NCBI GenBank assembly: GCA_905221605.1
Contig: CAJNDS010001446.1
Span: 286,927-350,926 of the forward strand
Source of the DNA: Symbiodinium natans
Taxonomy: Eukaryota > Sar > Dinophyceae > Suessiales > Symbiodiniaceae
Reading direction: 5' to 3'
DNA: 64,000 nucleotides
Each line of letters begins with the position of its first letter. The stretch's first letter is position 1. Positions 25,971 through 36,396 of this stretch are shown here, piece after piece. A program made the position numbers and the translations under genes. The notes under the pieces were generated by a model, which saw only the letters and a list, made by a program, of their open reading frames with translations, was not told where the DNA came from and did not search any database.

Positions 25971-27060
25971 TTGCCGGATGCCTGGAACCACCTGGAACCG
26001 GCATCTGCTCAGAAACCCCACAAACTCTTGCATGTCCCTGTGCAGCCGACCCTGTGTCATAGATTCAGCTTAAGGATCGCGGGCCATGTCCCTGAGCTCT
26101 TTGTGACGTTGCTGCAAGCCGGCCAAAGCTTCGCCAGCTATGAAGAACCTTCAAGCATCATTCTGATGATAAGGTTGAAAGGATTTGTTTGTACTTCTTG
26201 GTTAGACTGTTGGAGAACATGCCGCAAGCAGAAGGATGTTCGAAGGACATGCTTCAGCTTTAGAGAAGCTGTCGCCCGACAAGACGCCAAGCGCGGCGTG
26301 GACGGACCCGAAAACACGAGTTGGCAATGGCCTAGGACGGGCTGCACCTGTGTCTTTCCAAGATTCAAGATTGCCAGGAGTCCTGAGCAGAGTGAGACGG
26401 ACGAGGTGCACAATGTGGCCAGTCCACTCCATGCTTCTGGTTGGAGTGGGGTCAAGGCCCAGCCAGATTCAAGTTGCCACGAGCCCTTGCAGGAGAGCAG
26501 CGAAGAAGAAGACGAGGAGGTACAAACACAAAGAGATTTGATTTGCAAAGACTTTGGCCGCTTTTCTCCCGGCTCCAGTTGCCAGGGAGTGGGTGATTGG
26601 CAGAATTCTGCCGATGTCTGCAGCTTAAGGGTTGAAGTGATGTGGCGAGGAGGACGAGGAGCAAGCGACGCAAGATGAGGAAGAGGCAGGTCCTGATCAC
26701 CTGGACATGCCACAAGACCCGCTGTTCTGTCGGTGGCCTTTGCAGGAAGATCCTCAACATGATGATGGTATGGAAGAGGCGGAGGAGGATGAGGAGGAGA
26801 ATGCCGAAGAGGACACCGAGGAGGACGTGCCCCAGCTGCACTGCTTGCTTAAAAGCGGGTCCTGTTGTTGAGCCATTGCTGTCTGGTGTACATGCGCTTG
26901 CGGGGCTGCCGTCCGACATGAGATTCGCATGTTTTCGCAGGGGTGAAAGCACATGCATCAGACCTGCAGAGCATGCAGGAGGCCATAGAAGAGGCCATCG
27001 TGGTCGCGGAGAGCGCGCAGCCTGACGCCAATATCATTGCACTGCTTAGCTTCACTAACA
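25971..27060 (+). CDS. Acidic protein, multi-exon, unidentified
   Basis: The exon ending at 26519 has the tail HEPLQESSEEEDEE just before GTACAA. A 130-base GT-AG intron (26520-26649) follows, and the next exon resumes in the same frame with EDEEQATQDEEEAGPDHLDM, then GMEEAEEDEEENAEEDTEED. A further exon (about 26941-27055, acceptor TTTCGCAG) reads SDLQSMQEAIEEAIVVAESA, an acidic helix. The join through the Glu/Asp run is the best evidence that this is a real, spliced gene. Acidic tracts of this type occur in chromatin-associated and nucleolar proteins among others, but nothing here identifies a domain. The part of the first exon before about 26235 is uncertain. Confidence 0.5.
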
Positions 27061-28048
27061 AATGTTGCCAGAAGTGTTGTCGAGTGCATGTAACTTGGAT
27101 CACGTCAACACACGAGATGTTCACTGCAACGAACATGCACCAATGTCGACAGCTCCACACTTCAGGACAAGTCCTGCAGGTGTGGAGGAGGACTGGCCAA
27201 GGCATGCAAGATTCGGCCTCCCATTGCCCAAATCAGCATGTTGGGCAAGCACAGGAGGCAGAAAAGTAGGAACCAGGGCCCTTCCGTGTACTGATCCCAT
27301 CACCCTCCAGGACCCGCTTGCCGCCCGCGAGGGACCGGAGACCGATCTCAAGGCCCGAACAGAGCAGAGCCCACGATTCCCTTGCAGTCCCTTTGCATCA
27401 AGATGCTCATACCAGGGATTCTCTGTTCACTACTTTATCTAAGGGCGGTTGCATCGTCGTAGTATGGTCCTTGGCTGTTTTGAAAGGTTCCGAAGTATTG
27501 ACAATAAGGGGTATGTATACAAGGAAACCAATCAGGCCCGCTCTTTCCAGCGACTGCCACATGTAGAACAGGCATGGTTCTGATGGAGACCTTGTTTCAG
27601 TTCAAGTATGGTGGCGCAGTTTCCCTTTTGAACTGCTTATGCCTTGTCTATGCTTCTTTCAACCATTATGGATTCCGCGCGCGCCAGCCATTAATACTTA
27701 AACAGGGCATCACCGAGATTGTGTGTCGTTCAATCATGACAATAGCTAAACCTATGTTTTGCTCTTGTACGCATTTGGTCATTTGGTAGTCACAAAGTCT
27801 ATTGGCTGCCGATATGTTGCCGCGGTTGCAAAGAGGGTGGAGATGCATGTGCTCCCTTTTAAGACTGGGGCACAGTAGTCGGTCACGTCGAAGGTGCAGG
27901 AGGTGATGTGCGGAAGTCGACCCACGTTCAGCACGGCGCCCCCGCTTCAGGTTTGGATGTTTGAACGAACTTGAACTGCAAGCTTTGATGCGGTGCAATC
28001 GCCGGCGTGTGTGGTAGGTTGAAGACGACAGCGACACACCAGGAGCCA
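27061..28048. other. No supported gene
   Basis: Possible short frames (27062-27442, 27574-27789 on +; 27666-28127 on -) are not convincing. The stretch is likely the 3' part of the acidic gene plus spacer. Confidence 0.3.
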
Positions 28049-28195
28049 ATGCGCAAGGCAGCCCATGCATACAATGAAGCGTACAGGCAAGGCCTGAACT
28101 GTTCAGGCAAGTCGGCGCGAGTGACATTTGGGTATCAAGCTGCTGGGCGAGTTGGCTGGGAAGCAGGTGCCAAAATCAACGTTGCACATGGCTAG
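28049..28195 (+). CDS. Possible small exon, unidentified
   Basis: From an ATG the frame reads RKAAHAYNEAYRQGLNCSGK, then VTFGYQAAGRVGWEAGAKIN to a TAG. It has good protein character but is short, and it lies immediately before the GA microsatellite that bounds the purine-rich block. Confidence 0.3.
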   Translation: MRKAAHAYNEAYRQGLNCSGKSARVTFGYQAAGRVGWEAGAKINVAHG

Positions 28196-28199
28196 CAAG

Positions 28200-29810
28200 A
28201 CCCTACAGGGCGCGGCAGAGAGAGAGAGAGAGAGAGAGAGAGGCGTGCGTGGGGGCAGAGGCGTGCGCACTTGAGTTGTGGCCGGAGGACAGGGGGGTGC
28301 ACCCAGCGGACACTCTGGCACTGGCGGCGGGAGGGGAAGAGGGGGCACCACAAGCGGAACACCGGCTGCAGACACAAGGACACCCCGCCGTGAGGGCACG
28401 CGGGATCCTGAGACGCCTCCTACCTTTCACAGGGGGGGAGGTTAGAGAACACGTGCTGGCCGCCCTTCAAGCACTAGAGGAGTGGAGCAGAGAACTATGG
28501 GGGGGGGGAGCTGCTGGCGATCGAGGACACACCCCCGGCGGGCCCGGAAGCACCACCGGAGATCACGCACCCACACGGGCAGCAAAGGGGGGACACGGCG
28601 GAGGAGGCAGGCACGGGGGGGGATGGGCGAGCAGCCAGACAGCCACACGCCACAGCACCGGCCACCACAACACGAGGACACGGGAGAGGAGATGGAAAGA
28701 AGGGGGCTACACCGTCTGCAAGTTGAAGTACATGTTCGTGAAAATGGCAGGGAGAACATGGAGGCAAACTACCATGGAGAAGCGGAAGGGGCCACGGAGG
28801 AGGGGCTGGAAAGGGCAGGCACGGGGCAACCGACGCAACCCACACAGCCCTGGAGCCCACCACCAGTTGACAGAGAGTGGGCAGCGAGGGTGGCGGCCTT
28901 TGAAGGGCCGGTGAGGCGGAGGGGGGAAGCACAGAGGGGGGAGGCAGCTGCGAGGAGGCGGTCGAAGCAAAGAAGGCGGCTGGGGTGGGGGCAAAGAACG
29001 AGGAGATCGAGAAGTGGGAGCAGGGGCGAAACACCAAGCCGACGCCGTAACGACCGTCGAGGGGGAGGAGGACATGCACTACTGAGCCTAGAGGCCGAGG
29101 ATCACCGCCGTAGGAGAGAACACGCGGGGCTGGATTGAGGGGCAGGGACATGCAGTAGTTAGGGGGTGCACTGGGGGCCGATCGACACACAACAGCACCG
29201 CCTGGTAGACCTCAGTATCACCCCAAACCAATGCCGGCAGCCGAAAGTGTAAGTGTTTTGGGGGCTTGGGAAGGTTTCGGACAGGAGGTTCGTTGGCTTC
29301 GTGAGGTTGCAGGTTAGCTTTAAAAGGGGGCGGCTGACAACCGGGGGGAAGGGCCAACTGAGCCCAACCCAGAGTCTCACAGCAAAACGTTCGGGTGAGG
29401 GGGCTAACGTATGGGGGAGGCATCACGGGGGGGTCTATTGGGGTTAAGGGGGGCAGAGCTACACACAGGCCATGTCGGGGGGCAACTCGTTCCCAGCACC
29501 ACCCCGGAAACACGGGCGGGCATAGATGCCCGGGGGCTTCGGCCCCCATGCCCTTCGAAAGGAAAAGGAAAAAGACAGAGACAGACACTGAACCGGTGGA
29601 GCACGCCCATCCGGTCGACCTCCTTCGGGGGGTTACTTGCTGCGGAAGCAAGGAAGAGAGACATGGGACTATGAACACCGTAGCAAGCCCCTCGTTCCAA
29701 CTGACCTTCGGACTCGCACGCCCCTGGGGGCGGCTCTCCTCTTCGGGGGGGGGGCCCATGCGTGCAGGAGAGGAGAGAGAGTGAGAGAGGGAGAGAGAGA
29801 CATGGCCAGC
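28200..29810 (+). mobile_element. Purine-rich, frame-broken element; probable decayed transposon
   Basis: A block of about 1.6 kb, strongly G/A-rich on the plus strand, unlike its surroundings, and bounded by (GA)n microsatellites at 28218-28241 and about 29768-29802. Plus-strand frames hand over to one another near G-runs. 28249-28500 reads REHVLAALQALEEWSRELWG. About 28515-28690 reads LLAIEDTPPAGPEAPPEITH. 28685-28930 (part of a 218-codon frame) reads LHRLQVEVHVRENGRENMEA and WSPPPVDREWAARVAAFEG. About 29180-29250 reads QQHRLVDLSITPNQCRQP. Such frame shifts at homopolymers suggest one older reading frame that has decayed. The mobile-element label is inferred from composition, sharp edges and broken frame; no transposase or reverse transcriptase motif is visible. 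It could instead be a GC-rich gene with sequencing errors in G-runs. Confidence 0.35.
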
Positions 29811-30180
29811 ATGTGCTTGCATAGTTTGATTGGCAGGCTCTGCGTGAGCTTGCCATTTCCGCAAGAGTTGTATGCTGTCCAAGTCAGTGTTTTGGAGGCC
29901 ATGAACGCACGTTGCCTCGCCCCGGCTCCCAGGCCTGGTTTGAATATTGCTTGTTTTTGCATGGTTTCGGGTACCTTGCCGACTTCATCGTATCTTAAGT
30001 AAGGGCTACTTGGGCCTTGTTTGTGGTAGGGGAGGATCTCACGAAAACTTGCCGAAAAGCAAAAGCCCTAAACCCTAGTCCCATGCCAGTGGACAGGGTG
30101 CCTCACCTGGTTTGTCCGGGTGTGCGCGGCGAAACCCATGCCGTCAGTTTGTTCAGACCTTTGCTTGGTGAGGAGTCCCG

Positions 30181-30760
30181 ATGTTACACGAGCTTCACAA
30201 GGACCATTTCTGCCACTTCATTGCCATCCTCTACTCCTCTACTGTGCTTGCACAGGCCTCCTATGAAGTAAGGGGTATTCCTTAGTGAAGGGGTGTTGGG
30301 CTCTTTGACTATCTCACACTCACACTGGACTCTTTTCCATTCAGGGTTCGGCCGGGGTTGCAGTTTGAGCGCCGAACTGCTGTGCACTACCCCGCTTGCC
30401 CTTTCGAGCATAAAGCCCCGGGCTTTCGAGCGGATGCGTTCAAATTAGGAGGATACGAACACAAGCATCACAAGGCGTACTCAGCTGGCTACTGCAGGTC
30501 AGCTTCACACAATCTCAGCTCCGAAAAGAGCCCCAAAGATATCCAGCTTGCTTGGGTCCCCGCAATTTCTTGAAATGGGTGAAGGGAACGTCTGCAGAAG
30601 TACAAAAGGGTTGGGACCACTGAGTCACTTGTATCGCAGTGGCAGAGACTGCTAAAGAAGCATCCGGATTCCGAAATCGTCTCCAAACACTCAAAGGGGA
30701 TCAAAGTGATCCTCATGTCAACTTGCAGCCTGCAGGACTGGGAGTGGGGCACGCAGCGAA
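30181..30760 (+). CDS. Unidentified multi-exon gene
   Basis: Three well-formed exon candidates. 30181-30267 begins at an ATG and reads MLHELHKDHFCHFIAILYSS before GTAAGG. 30346-30497, after TTCAG, reads FERRTAVHYPACPFEHKAPG then KLGGYEHKHHKAYSAGYC before CAGGTCAGC. 30640-about 30760, after ATCGCAG, reads WQRLLKKHPDSEIVSKHSKG then IKVILMSTCSLQDWEWG. The His-rich segments are notable. The three frames do not join cleanly with strict GT-AG cuts, so splicing may use shifted or non-canonical sites. No family recognised. The ATG at 30181 may be internal. Confidence 0.5.
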
Positions 30761-31107
30761 GGCCCTGCTTGCTTTGCCGGCTAGTTGTTTGGCCAGTTTG
30801 GGGTTCACAGGGTTCAGGATTTAGGGGTTGGGGTTTCATGCATCACTGATGAGGGGTTTCAGTTGCTCATGAAACCTTGAGGGGAAGAGGTTCGGCGGAG
30901 TGCATTTTGCCACGAGTGCTCTTCTCGCGTTCTGGGCATTTCTAGGGCGTGCAGGAGGGAGCATCAAGGCGCATGCTACTTGATCGACTGAATACAGAAG
31001 AATGGAAGGTGGCCGATCTACGCCGGAAACCACTGGCAGCGACTGGATCCGAAGGTTCCCCAAAGGGAGGGGTGGCGTTCTACTTAATGTACATGTTAGC
31101 TCAGCAT

Positions 31108-32045
31108 GACTTCGAAAAAAACAGCAACCAAAGCTGGCACGGAAAAAAGGACGACTCTGGCCGCAATGTCTGGAGCCCTGAGAACAGCCTCCTCAAGTTC
31201 GTCGCTGCAGAGGCTTTTTTCTGCTGTTGCTGCGCGAGAATAGGCACTGTTGAACGAGGCATGCCGCAGCTTACGGTTATGCTACGCCAACGCGTAGTTG
31301 TTTGCAACTGCGTTGCTGATGTCTGCATCTCTAGGACACGGCAACATGGTTGGGATTCTGTCAGGGCGGACACGCCAGAGCCGGCGCTTTCCACCTTCAG
31401 CGTGCCCCCGCGGGAGCCGCGCTTTCCCTCTGGCCGAGCCAAGGCCGAGAGAGCTGAGGGCTGAGAGAGTTGATCCCACGTCATCGTCGTTCCGATGCAG
31501 GTTGTCAGTGCCACTGTGTATTCGTACCCTTTCGCAAAACGGCCAAACAACGCCGCTGTCCTGCACGGATGCAGCAGAACCTTCTAATAACAGAAGATCC
31601 GAGCTAGTGTTTTCAGAACACGAGGCGACATTTTCCTAAACTTTGTCACTGCTGCTAAGGACCTGCACATGGCCCGGAGCACCGAGTCCAGTGGCAATGC
31701 GTCACCCAAGATCAGCGAACAGACGTCTGCAACACTTGCTGGGGCCGCAAGACCCGAAAAGCGGTTCGCAACTGTGACGGGCTCACCTGAGCGGGCCGCT
31801 GTCAAGATGGACTACGCCACACGAGCGCGCAGCGTTGGCGTTGAGACCTTCTCTACCGTGGAGCGTCCAGAAAGCATGGGAAGAAGCGTCACTGGACGAC
31901 CTAGCCGTCAGCCCGTTGCAGGAGCTGGCAAGTTAACAAGTTGTGGCGGGCAGTCCTGGCGAACTGGCTTCAATGCTTCTGCGAAGCGAAGGCCGAATAC
32001 TGCAAGCGCAAGAGCCTCCTCCATTGGTCAGAGACGCTTGGCTAT
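31108..32045 (+). CDS. Unidentified gene, several exon candidates
   Basis: An ATG at 31108 opens MTSKKTATKAGTEKRTTLAA, a Lys/Thr/Ser-rich N-terminus, to about 31240. A second piece at about 31670-31785 reads VQWQCVTQDQRTDVCNTCWG then RKTRKAVRNC, a Cys-rich stretch. A third at about 31935-32045 reads LWRAVLANWLQCFCEAKAEY then CKRKSLLHWSETLGYW and is the best supported. Between them, an overlapping 255-codon plus frame and a minus frame (31584-31805, VADVCSLILGDALPL) compete, so the middle is unclear. No family recognised. Confidence 0.35.
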
Positions 32046-32142
32046 TGGCTTGTCACGCGCATCTGCCGCCTGGTTTTTTGTGTCTTTCCGCATGAGATCC
32101 ACTGCTCTGCTCTGGTTTTTCTTGTGGTTGGGGGCCGGGGGG

Positions 32143-32143
<1 letters not shown>

Positions 32144-32192
<49 letters not shown>
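32144..32192. repeat. Run of 49 G
   Basis: An uninterrupted run of about 49 G, with shorter G-runs just before it (32131-32142) and at 32297-32308. It is likely capable of forming quadruplex DNA. The length may be an assembly estimate. Confidence 0.95.
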
Positions 32193-32514
32193 CGGTGTGG
32201 TTACGTCTTGTGCCATTCACTCCGAGCATCTTCCTCATTGTCTGAACTCGTCTGCTGTCCCAAGATTTCCTCTTCTGCTCTGCTTTTCTTGGGTTTGGGG
32301 GGGGGGGGTGAGGGCAGGGTTGGGCACGGCTTATGCCATGCACTGTTGCCATTCACTGTCACCATCTTCCACAGGCTGGTGGATTGGCTCACTTTTCCTG
32401 CTTTGGTTTACTGCCTACAGGCCGAAAGAATCCTAAAGTCATGACAAGGCCATGTTGAGCCATGTTGCTGTCAGTTCCATGGCCCCCTCCCCTTCCTGAG
32501 GAGAAGTTGCGTCT

Positions 32515-32886
32515 CCACGCGCTATGCGTGCAACCACCAAGTCTGCTGACGGACAGAGCAGGAATGTTAGCCGCGGTTCGGGCCAGCGGTCGGCACGATC
32601 TGAAAGCGCAGCAGAGGTGAGAAGAATGCCTCCATCTGGCTTTCAGCTTTCAAAAAAGGCGATATCCAAGCTGCTCCCATGTGATAGGGTCGCAACCTTT
32701 GACACTTGCTCCCAAACTCCAATGTGCAGGAAGATGGTGGCAGAGAGGGCCACCTTCTTCAAAGTGCTCTCCCAACAGTTCATGTCGTCCTGCTCGAAGG
32801 TTAGGTGGGGATGCAGACATGAATGCATGAATGTAAAGCAAACAACAGATGGGTTGGATGCATCAACGGGACGGTTTAGCTTGTAG
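32515..32886 (+). CDS. Unidentified coding exon
   Basis: An open frame with consistent protein character: an Arg/Ser-rich start (SRNVSRGSGQRSARSESAAE), then FQLSKKAISKLLPCDRVATF and MVAERATFFKVLSQQFMSS, likely ending before about 32800. Spaced Cys residues are present (PCDRV, DTCSQTPMC, SSC). It may continue the gene at 31.1-32.0 kb. No family recognised. Confidence 0.42.
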   Translation, partial: PRAMRATTKSADGQSRNVSRGSGQRSARSESAAEVRRMPPSGFQLSKKAISKLLPCDRVATFDTCSQTPMCRKMVAERATFFKVLSQQFMSSCSKVRWGCRHECMNVKQTTDGLDASTGRFSL

Positions 32887-33570
32887 TGCTGCCACTCAAG
32901 ATTAAGGGCAGTTAATGGATTGCTTCTAGCATCTCTTCGGCAGCCAATGACGCCATGAGGGGCTGGGGCGAGTGTGGCTTGGCAGCATGGTCGAGCACAT
33001 ACTTGTCGCTGCTTCACGTCGTTTGGACTCTGCAGGTGACCATAATGGGCGCGATGGACGAGAGTCCCGATCCAAAGGCATACTCGGTTGGCGCAGCATA
33101 GCTGCGTAGCCCACACGCAACCCCTCCGTTGAGGGAAGCCGCAGGTCCAAAGAAGCAGGCTCACTGGGAGCCGCGGAGGTCGGGGAAGGCCTGAATTGAA
33201 GGGTTCAGGAAGCATCAGGAAGTCGAGGGTTTCAGCAGGCTTTGGGCAGACTTTGATAGGCTTGGGATTAGGATTAGGAGCTTCGGCATGTCTGCTCGGG
33301 ATCAACAAGGAGCTTGGGCTAGGATTGGGATGATTGGGGCTCGAGCTTATGTTATTTGCTCTTATGGGGTCCAGGGTGCTCTGAGTTGGGCGTCTTCCAG
33401 CTGAGCCATGCTACTACACAGTAAGAATCCTTCTTGACGCTTCAAGGGAGGGGTGAGGTCTACCCCAGGAATTGGCGTTGCTGTCCTTGTCAGCGTATGT
33501 CGGTATCATACCGCGGTGGTCATTGCGGCCCAAGCAGTAGATCGGTGCTGAACTGGACGATGGACGGACG

Positions 33571-33795
33571 ATGGACTTGGGACGCGCTGTTTTATTCCCG
33601 GGGCAGCGTGCGGAGTTGCCGCCATGTCACCAGTGCAGAGAACATTTCGCTGCACAGATTTCTCTGCCTCGGTTCTTCTTATGCTTCCGCGAGTTCGAAA
33701 AAGAGCCCGGGCCTCAAAAAGACATACCCGTTGTAGCCACAGACCATTGGGAGCTCAAAAGAGCCAACGAGAAAATGGTTCAGCAAATGGCGAGC
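33571..33795 (+). CDS. Exon with CxxCxxHF motif, sulfhydryl-oxidase-like candidate
   Basis: The open frame contains AELPPCHQCREHFAAQ, followed by FREFEKEPGPQKDIPVVATD and HWELKRANEKMVQQM to a stop. A redox CxxC followed by REHF is the arrangement of the flavin-proximal site in the Erv/ALR family of FAD-linked sulfhydryl oxidases, which form disulfides in the mitochondrial intermembrane space or secretory pathway. The rest of the family signature (upstream W, downstream H-x-x-x-N-x-x-N) is not clear, so this is only a suggestion. Confidence 0.33.
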
Positions 33796-33801
33796 CACTA
33801 A

Positions 33802-33995
33802 TGTCACTACTGGTACTTCCAAGACATCGCCGAGGTTGTCCTACCGATCGGTGAAGTTCAGCTCAATGGCACGTGGCATTGGTTGGCTGGGACCTCAGGA
33901 AAGTCTCGAAACACACCAGGCATCACCAGGCTACAAAGGTCCTTTGCATCTTTCCTGCAGCATTCGGGGCTGGACAGGTGCTGTGTGCTTGCTGT
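33802..33995 (+). CDS. Unidentified coding exon
   Basis: The frame opens after a TAA at 33799-33801 and reads CHYWYFQDIAEVVLPIGEVQ, then LNGTWHWLAGTSGKSRNTPG and RLQRSFASFLQHSGL. Aromatic and hydrophobic residues are regularly spaced, and it has no low complexity. It follows the CxxC exon but in another frame, so an intron or frame change intervenes. Family not recognised. Confidence 0.45.
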
Positions 33996-34736
33996 AGTGG
34001 CGTTGCTTTGGCAGAGACTCTCGGCAGAATGCACCATGCAGAAAGAAGAGCGTTTCCGTTGTGAACGATCGTCAGAGGCGCAGGGTAAACTTGGGCCCCT
34101 CAAAAGTCATAAGTCCAGGGTTGGGATAGCGTGACAGATTTCCGAAACATGGCCGAGGAACTTTCGTTGGGAACTCCCATTCTGTTCACTAAATGGTCAA
34201 GGTGGCAAGTGCTTTCTATTGCATGCAATTGCTGAGGGAGATGTTGCCGCATGCCTCTTTGCTACTGTACGTGTGGTAAACCCTCCACTTTAGACTGGCT
34301 GACTTGCGCCATGTTGGGTCTGGCTTCGCAACTTCGTAAACCCCACACTTAAAACCCTAGAGCGAGTCGGGTGAGATGGTTTGTGTCGGTGGCAAAAACG
34401 ACAAGATGGGGGATGGTGGGGCTGCCCAGTGTATCACCTCTTAGTGAGGGCGCCCGGTCCCCGAATATCGAGTCCTAAGAAGTTGTGTGTGTAGCTGAGT
34501 TCAGCGGATACCAGCCACCAATCGAGTCGAGCGTTGTTGGTTTCGGACACGAAGCTACATCATCCCAGGAGAGACGCTGGCAGCGCTTTCAGAGAGTGGG
34601 CAGACCCCTTTGCCGCTGGAAGCTAGGTTGGGTGCTCCAGTTCCGAAGTGGTACCGGCTTGCATATGCGGCACAACACCACCCTACACTGACACCGGAAG
34701 CATTGCTTGGAACACATGCTCGTTCTGCAAAGAAGC

Positions 34737-34940
34737 TGGGGGGTTGAGGATTTCGATGACAGCTCAGATTCAGAAATGGTACATAGCCGTGATCAGGCAT
34801 AAGCCGAAGTGCTACCCACGGCTATGTTCGATTTGGAGCCTGTAGCATCTCTTCAAGGCTCTTCCCAAAAGGCCCCGCCTTATGACCACGACCTATCAAA
34901 GCTGACCGCAGAGACCCAAATAGGCTTCAGCAACTGCATG
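34737..34940 (+). CDS. Unidentified coding exons
   Basis: The frame reads WGVEDFDDSSDSEMVHSRDQ (34737-34800), meets a TAA, then continues in the same frame as VLPTAMFDLEPVASLQGSSQ and YDHDLSKLTAETQIGF to about 34935. An acidic, Ser-rich linker-like segment. A small intron may remove the stop. Family not recognised. Confidence 0.35.
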
Positions 34941-35124
34941 TCGAGCTCCTTCTGGAGGACGTTGCGACCTTTGGCTGAAGTGAATGGCGAACGGACTGGT
35001 CGATCTGCTGTGACGATCATGAAGACTTTTCTGTGGGCCGTTTGCAGGGCTCCGGCGTTTTTGTTGGCTGGTCCTCTGGTCCTGGTCCTGCGGTCCGCGT
35101 CGGTCCCCTGGTCAATTTTTGGGC

Positions 35125-35765
35125 CCTGCAAGCTTGCTTCAAGACCATGAATCCGTTCCAAACCCATCATGGGAGCATTGTGTTTGTAAAGCTCCAAACC
35201 CAGCATTCACAAAAAAACTACAAAGAAGCCGCGCAAGCTTGCTTGAGGAACATGTGACACTGTGAAACCCTTCCAAACACATCATGCGAGCATTATGTTT
35301 GCTTTTTTAAGCCGTGCAAGCTTGCTTGAAGCCATACGAATCCCTTTCAAACCCAGCACGCGAGCATCGTGTTTGCAAATTGGGGGGAGGTGGGTGCGGT
35401 GACCCCCCCCAACCCCCCCCCCCCCCCACACGGTTTGTAATGGATTTGTATGGTCATGGTCTGAAAGCAAGCGTACTCGGCTTGAAGATGCGTTGGGGCT
35501 GGGCGGGGCGCACCCCCCCCCCCGTTGCAAAACGATGTTCGCATGATTGGGTGTGGAAGGGATTCGCACGGTCTAAAGGCAAGCTTGCATGGCTAAAAAA
35601 GGGGGGGATGGGGGGCGCAGCCCCCACCCCCCCCATTTACAAACACAATGCTTGCATATGGGAGTGGAGAGGATTCATATGGTCTTGAACCAAGCTTGCG
35701 CGGCTGAAAATAGCATCGTTTTTGCAATCGGGGGGGGGGGGGGGGGGGGGGGGGGTCTGCCAACG
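35125..35765. repeat. Degenerate repeats of about 90 bp in both orientations
   Basis: Three direct units (about 35128-35215, 35232-35310, 35320-35385) share GCAAGCTTGCTT, a following 'ATGAATCC'-type motif, TTCCAAACCCA and GCGAGCAT-GTTTGC. Three further units at about 35430-35500, 35523-35600 and 35636-35725 are in the opposite orientation. They are separated by C- and G-runs (35404-35427, 35511-35522, 35731-35754). The block is a head-to-head array and has no coding meaning. Confidence 0.7.
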
Positions 35766-35799
35766 TACATAAATGGTGCGCATTTGCAGGTTTGTGTCG

Positions 35800-36390
35800 C
35801 GTTCTTGTAAGTGTACAGGCGGAAGACAGTGTTTAAACCCGTGAAATGCTGAGAAACACTGCAACTTACATTCTTTAAAGCACGTGAATACTATGCTTGC
35901 TAGGATGTGGAGCATTTTCTTCGTAGTTACCCAGACCTGGACATGCGAAGAGCACTGGTATTTACAGTGTGAAAAAAGCACGTGAATACTGTAATTTCCA
36001 CGATTAGGAGCACTGTCAAAGAGGACGAAAGTACATAAACACGGTGATTTACAGGTTTGGCACGGTGCTGGTAGCCATCCAGGAGTTCGAGACGCAGAAA
36101 ACTCGTCAAACTGCAGTATCTGAAGCCTATGAAGCACAGAGGTGTCGAGCCAGACCCAGGAAAAGAACAAAATGAGAGCCAGACCTAGGAAAAAACAACC
36201 TCCGCCGTTTGCAGGGACCTTGCTAAACACGTTCAAAGTTTGAAAAAACATGTTTGAGCATGTTTTGGGGATGGGCATTCAAAAAGAATCCCCTTCAAAC
36301 ACGTCGTTGAAGCAGTATAAACATAGAGTCTGGAACATGGTGTTTGTTTTAAACTGTTTAAACATGTGGTTGCGAAAATGGGGAGTTTAA
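35800..36390. other. Non-coding, repeated CACGTGAATACT motif
   Basis: AT-rich sequence with repeated GCACGTGAATACT (35880, 35978), 'ACAGGTTTG'-type and GTTTAAAC-type motifs near 35833 and 36347-36367. A 213-codon minus frame covers it, but its composition is not protein-like beyond chance. Probably repeat-derived spacer. Confidence 0.35.
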
Positions 36391-36396
36391 CCGTTT

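Noticed and set aside
29088-29882. Minus-strand frame of 264 codons
   Set aside because: It is the antisense of the purine-rich block, where stop codons are rare on the pyrimidine-rich strand because of composition.
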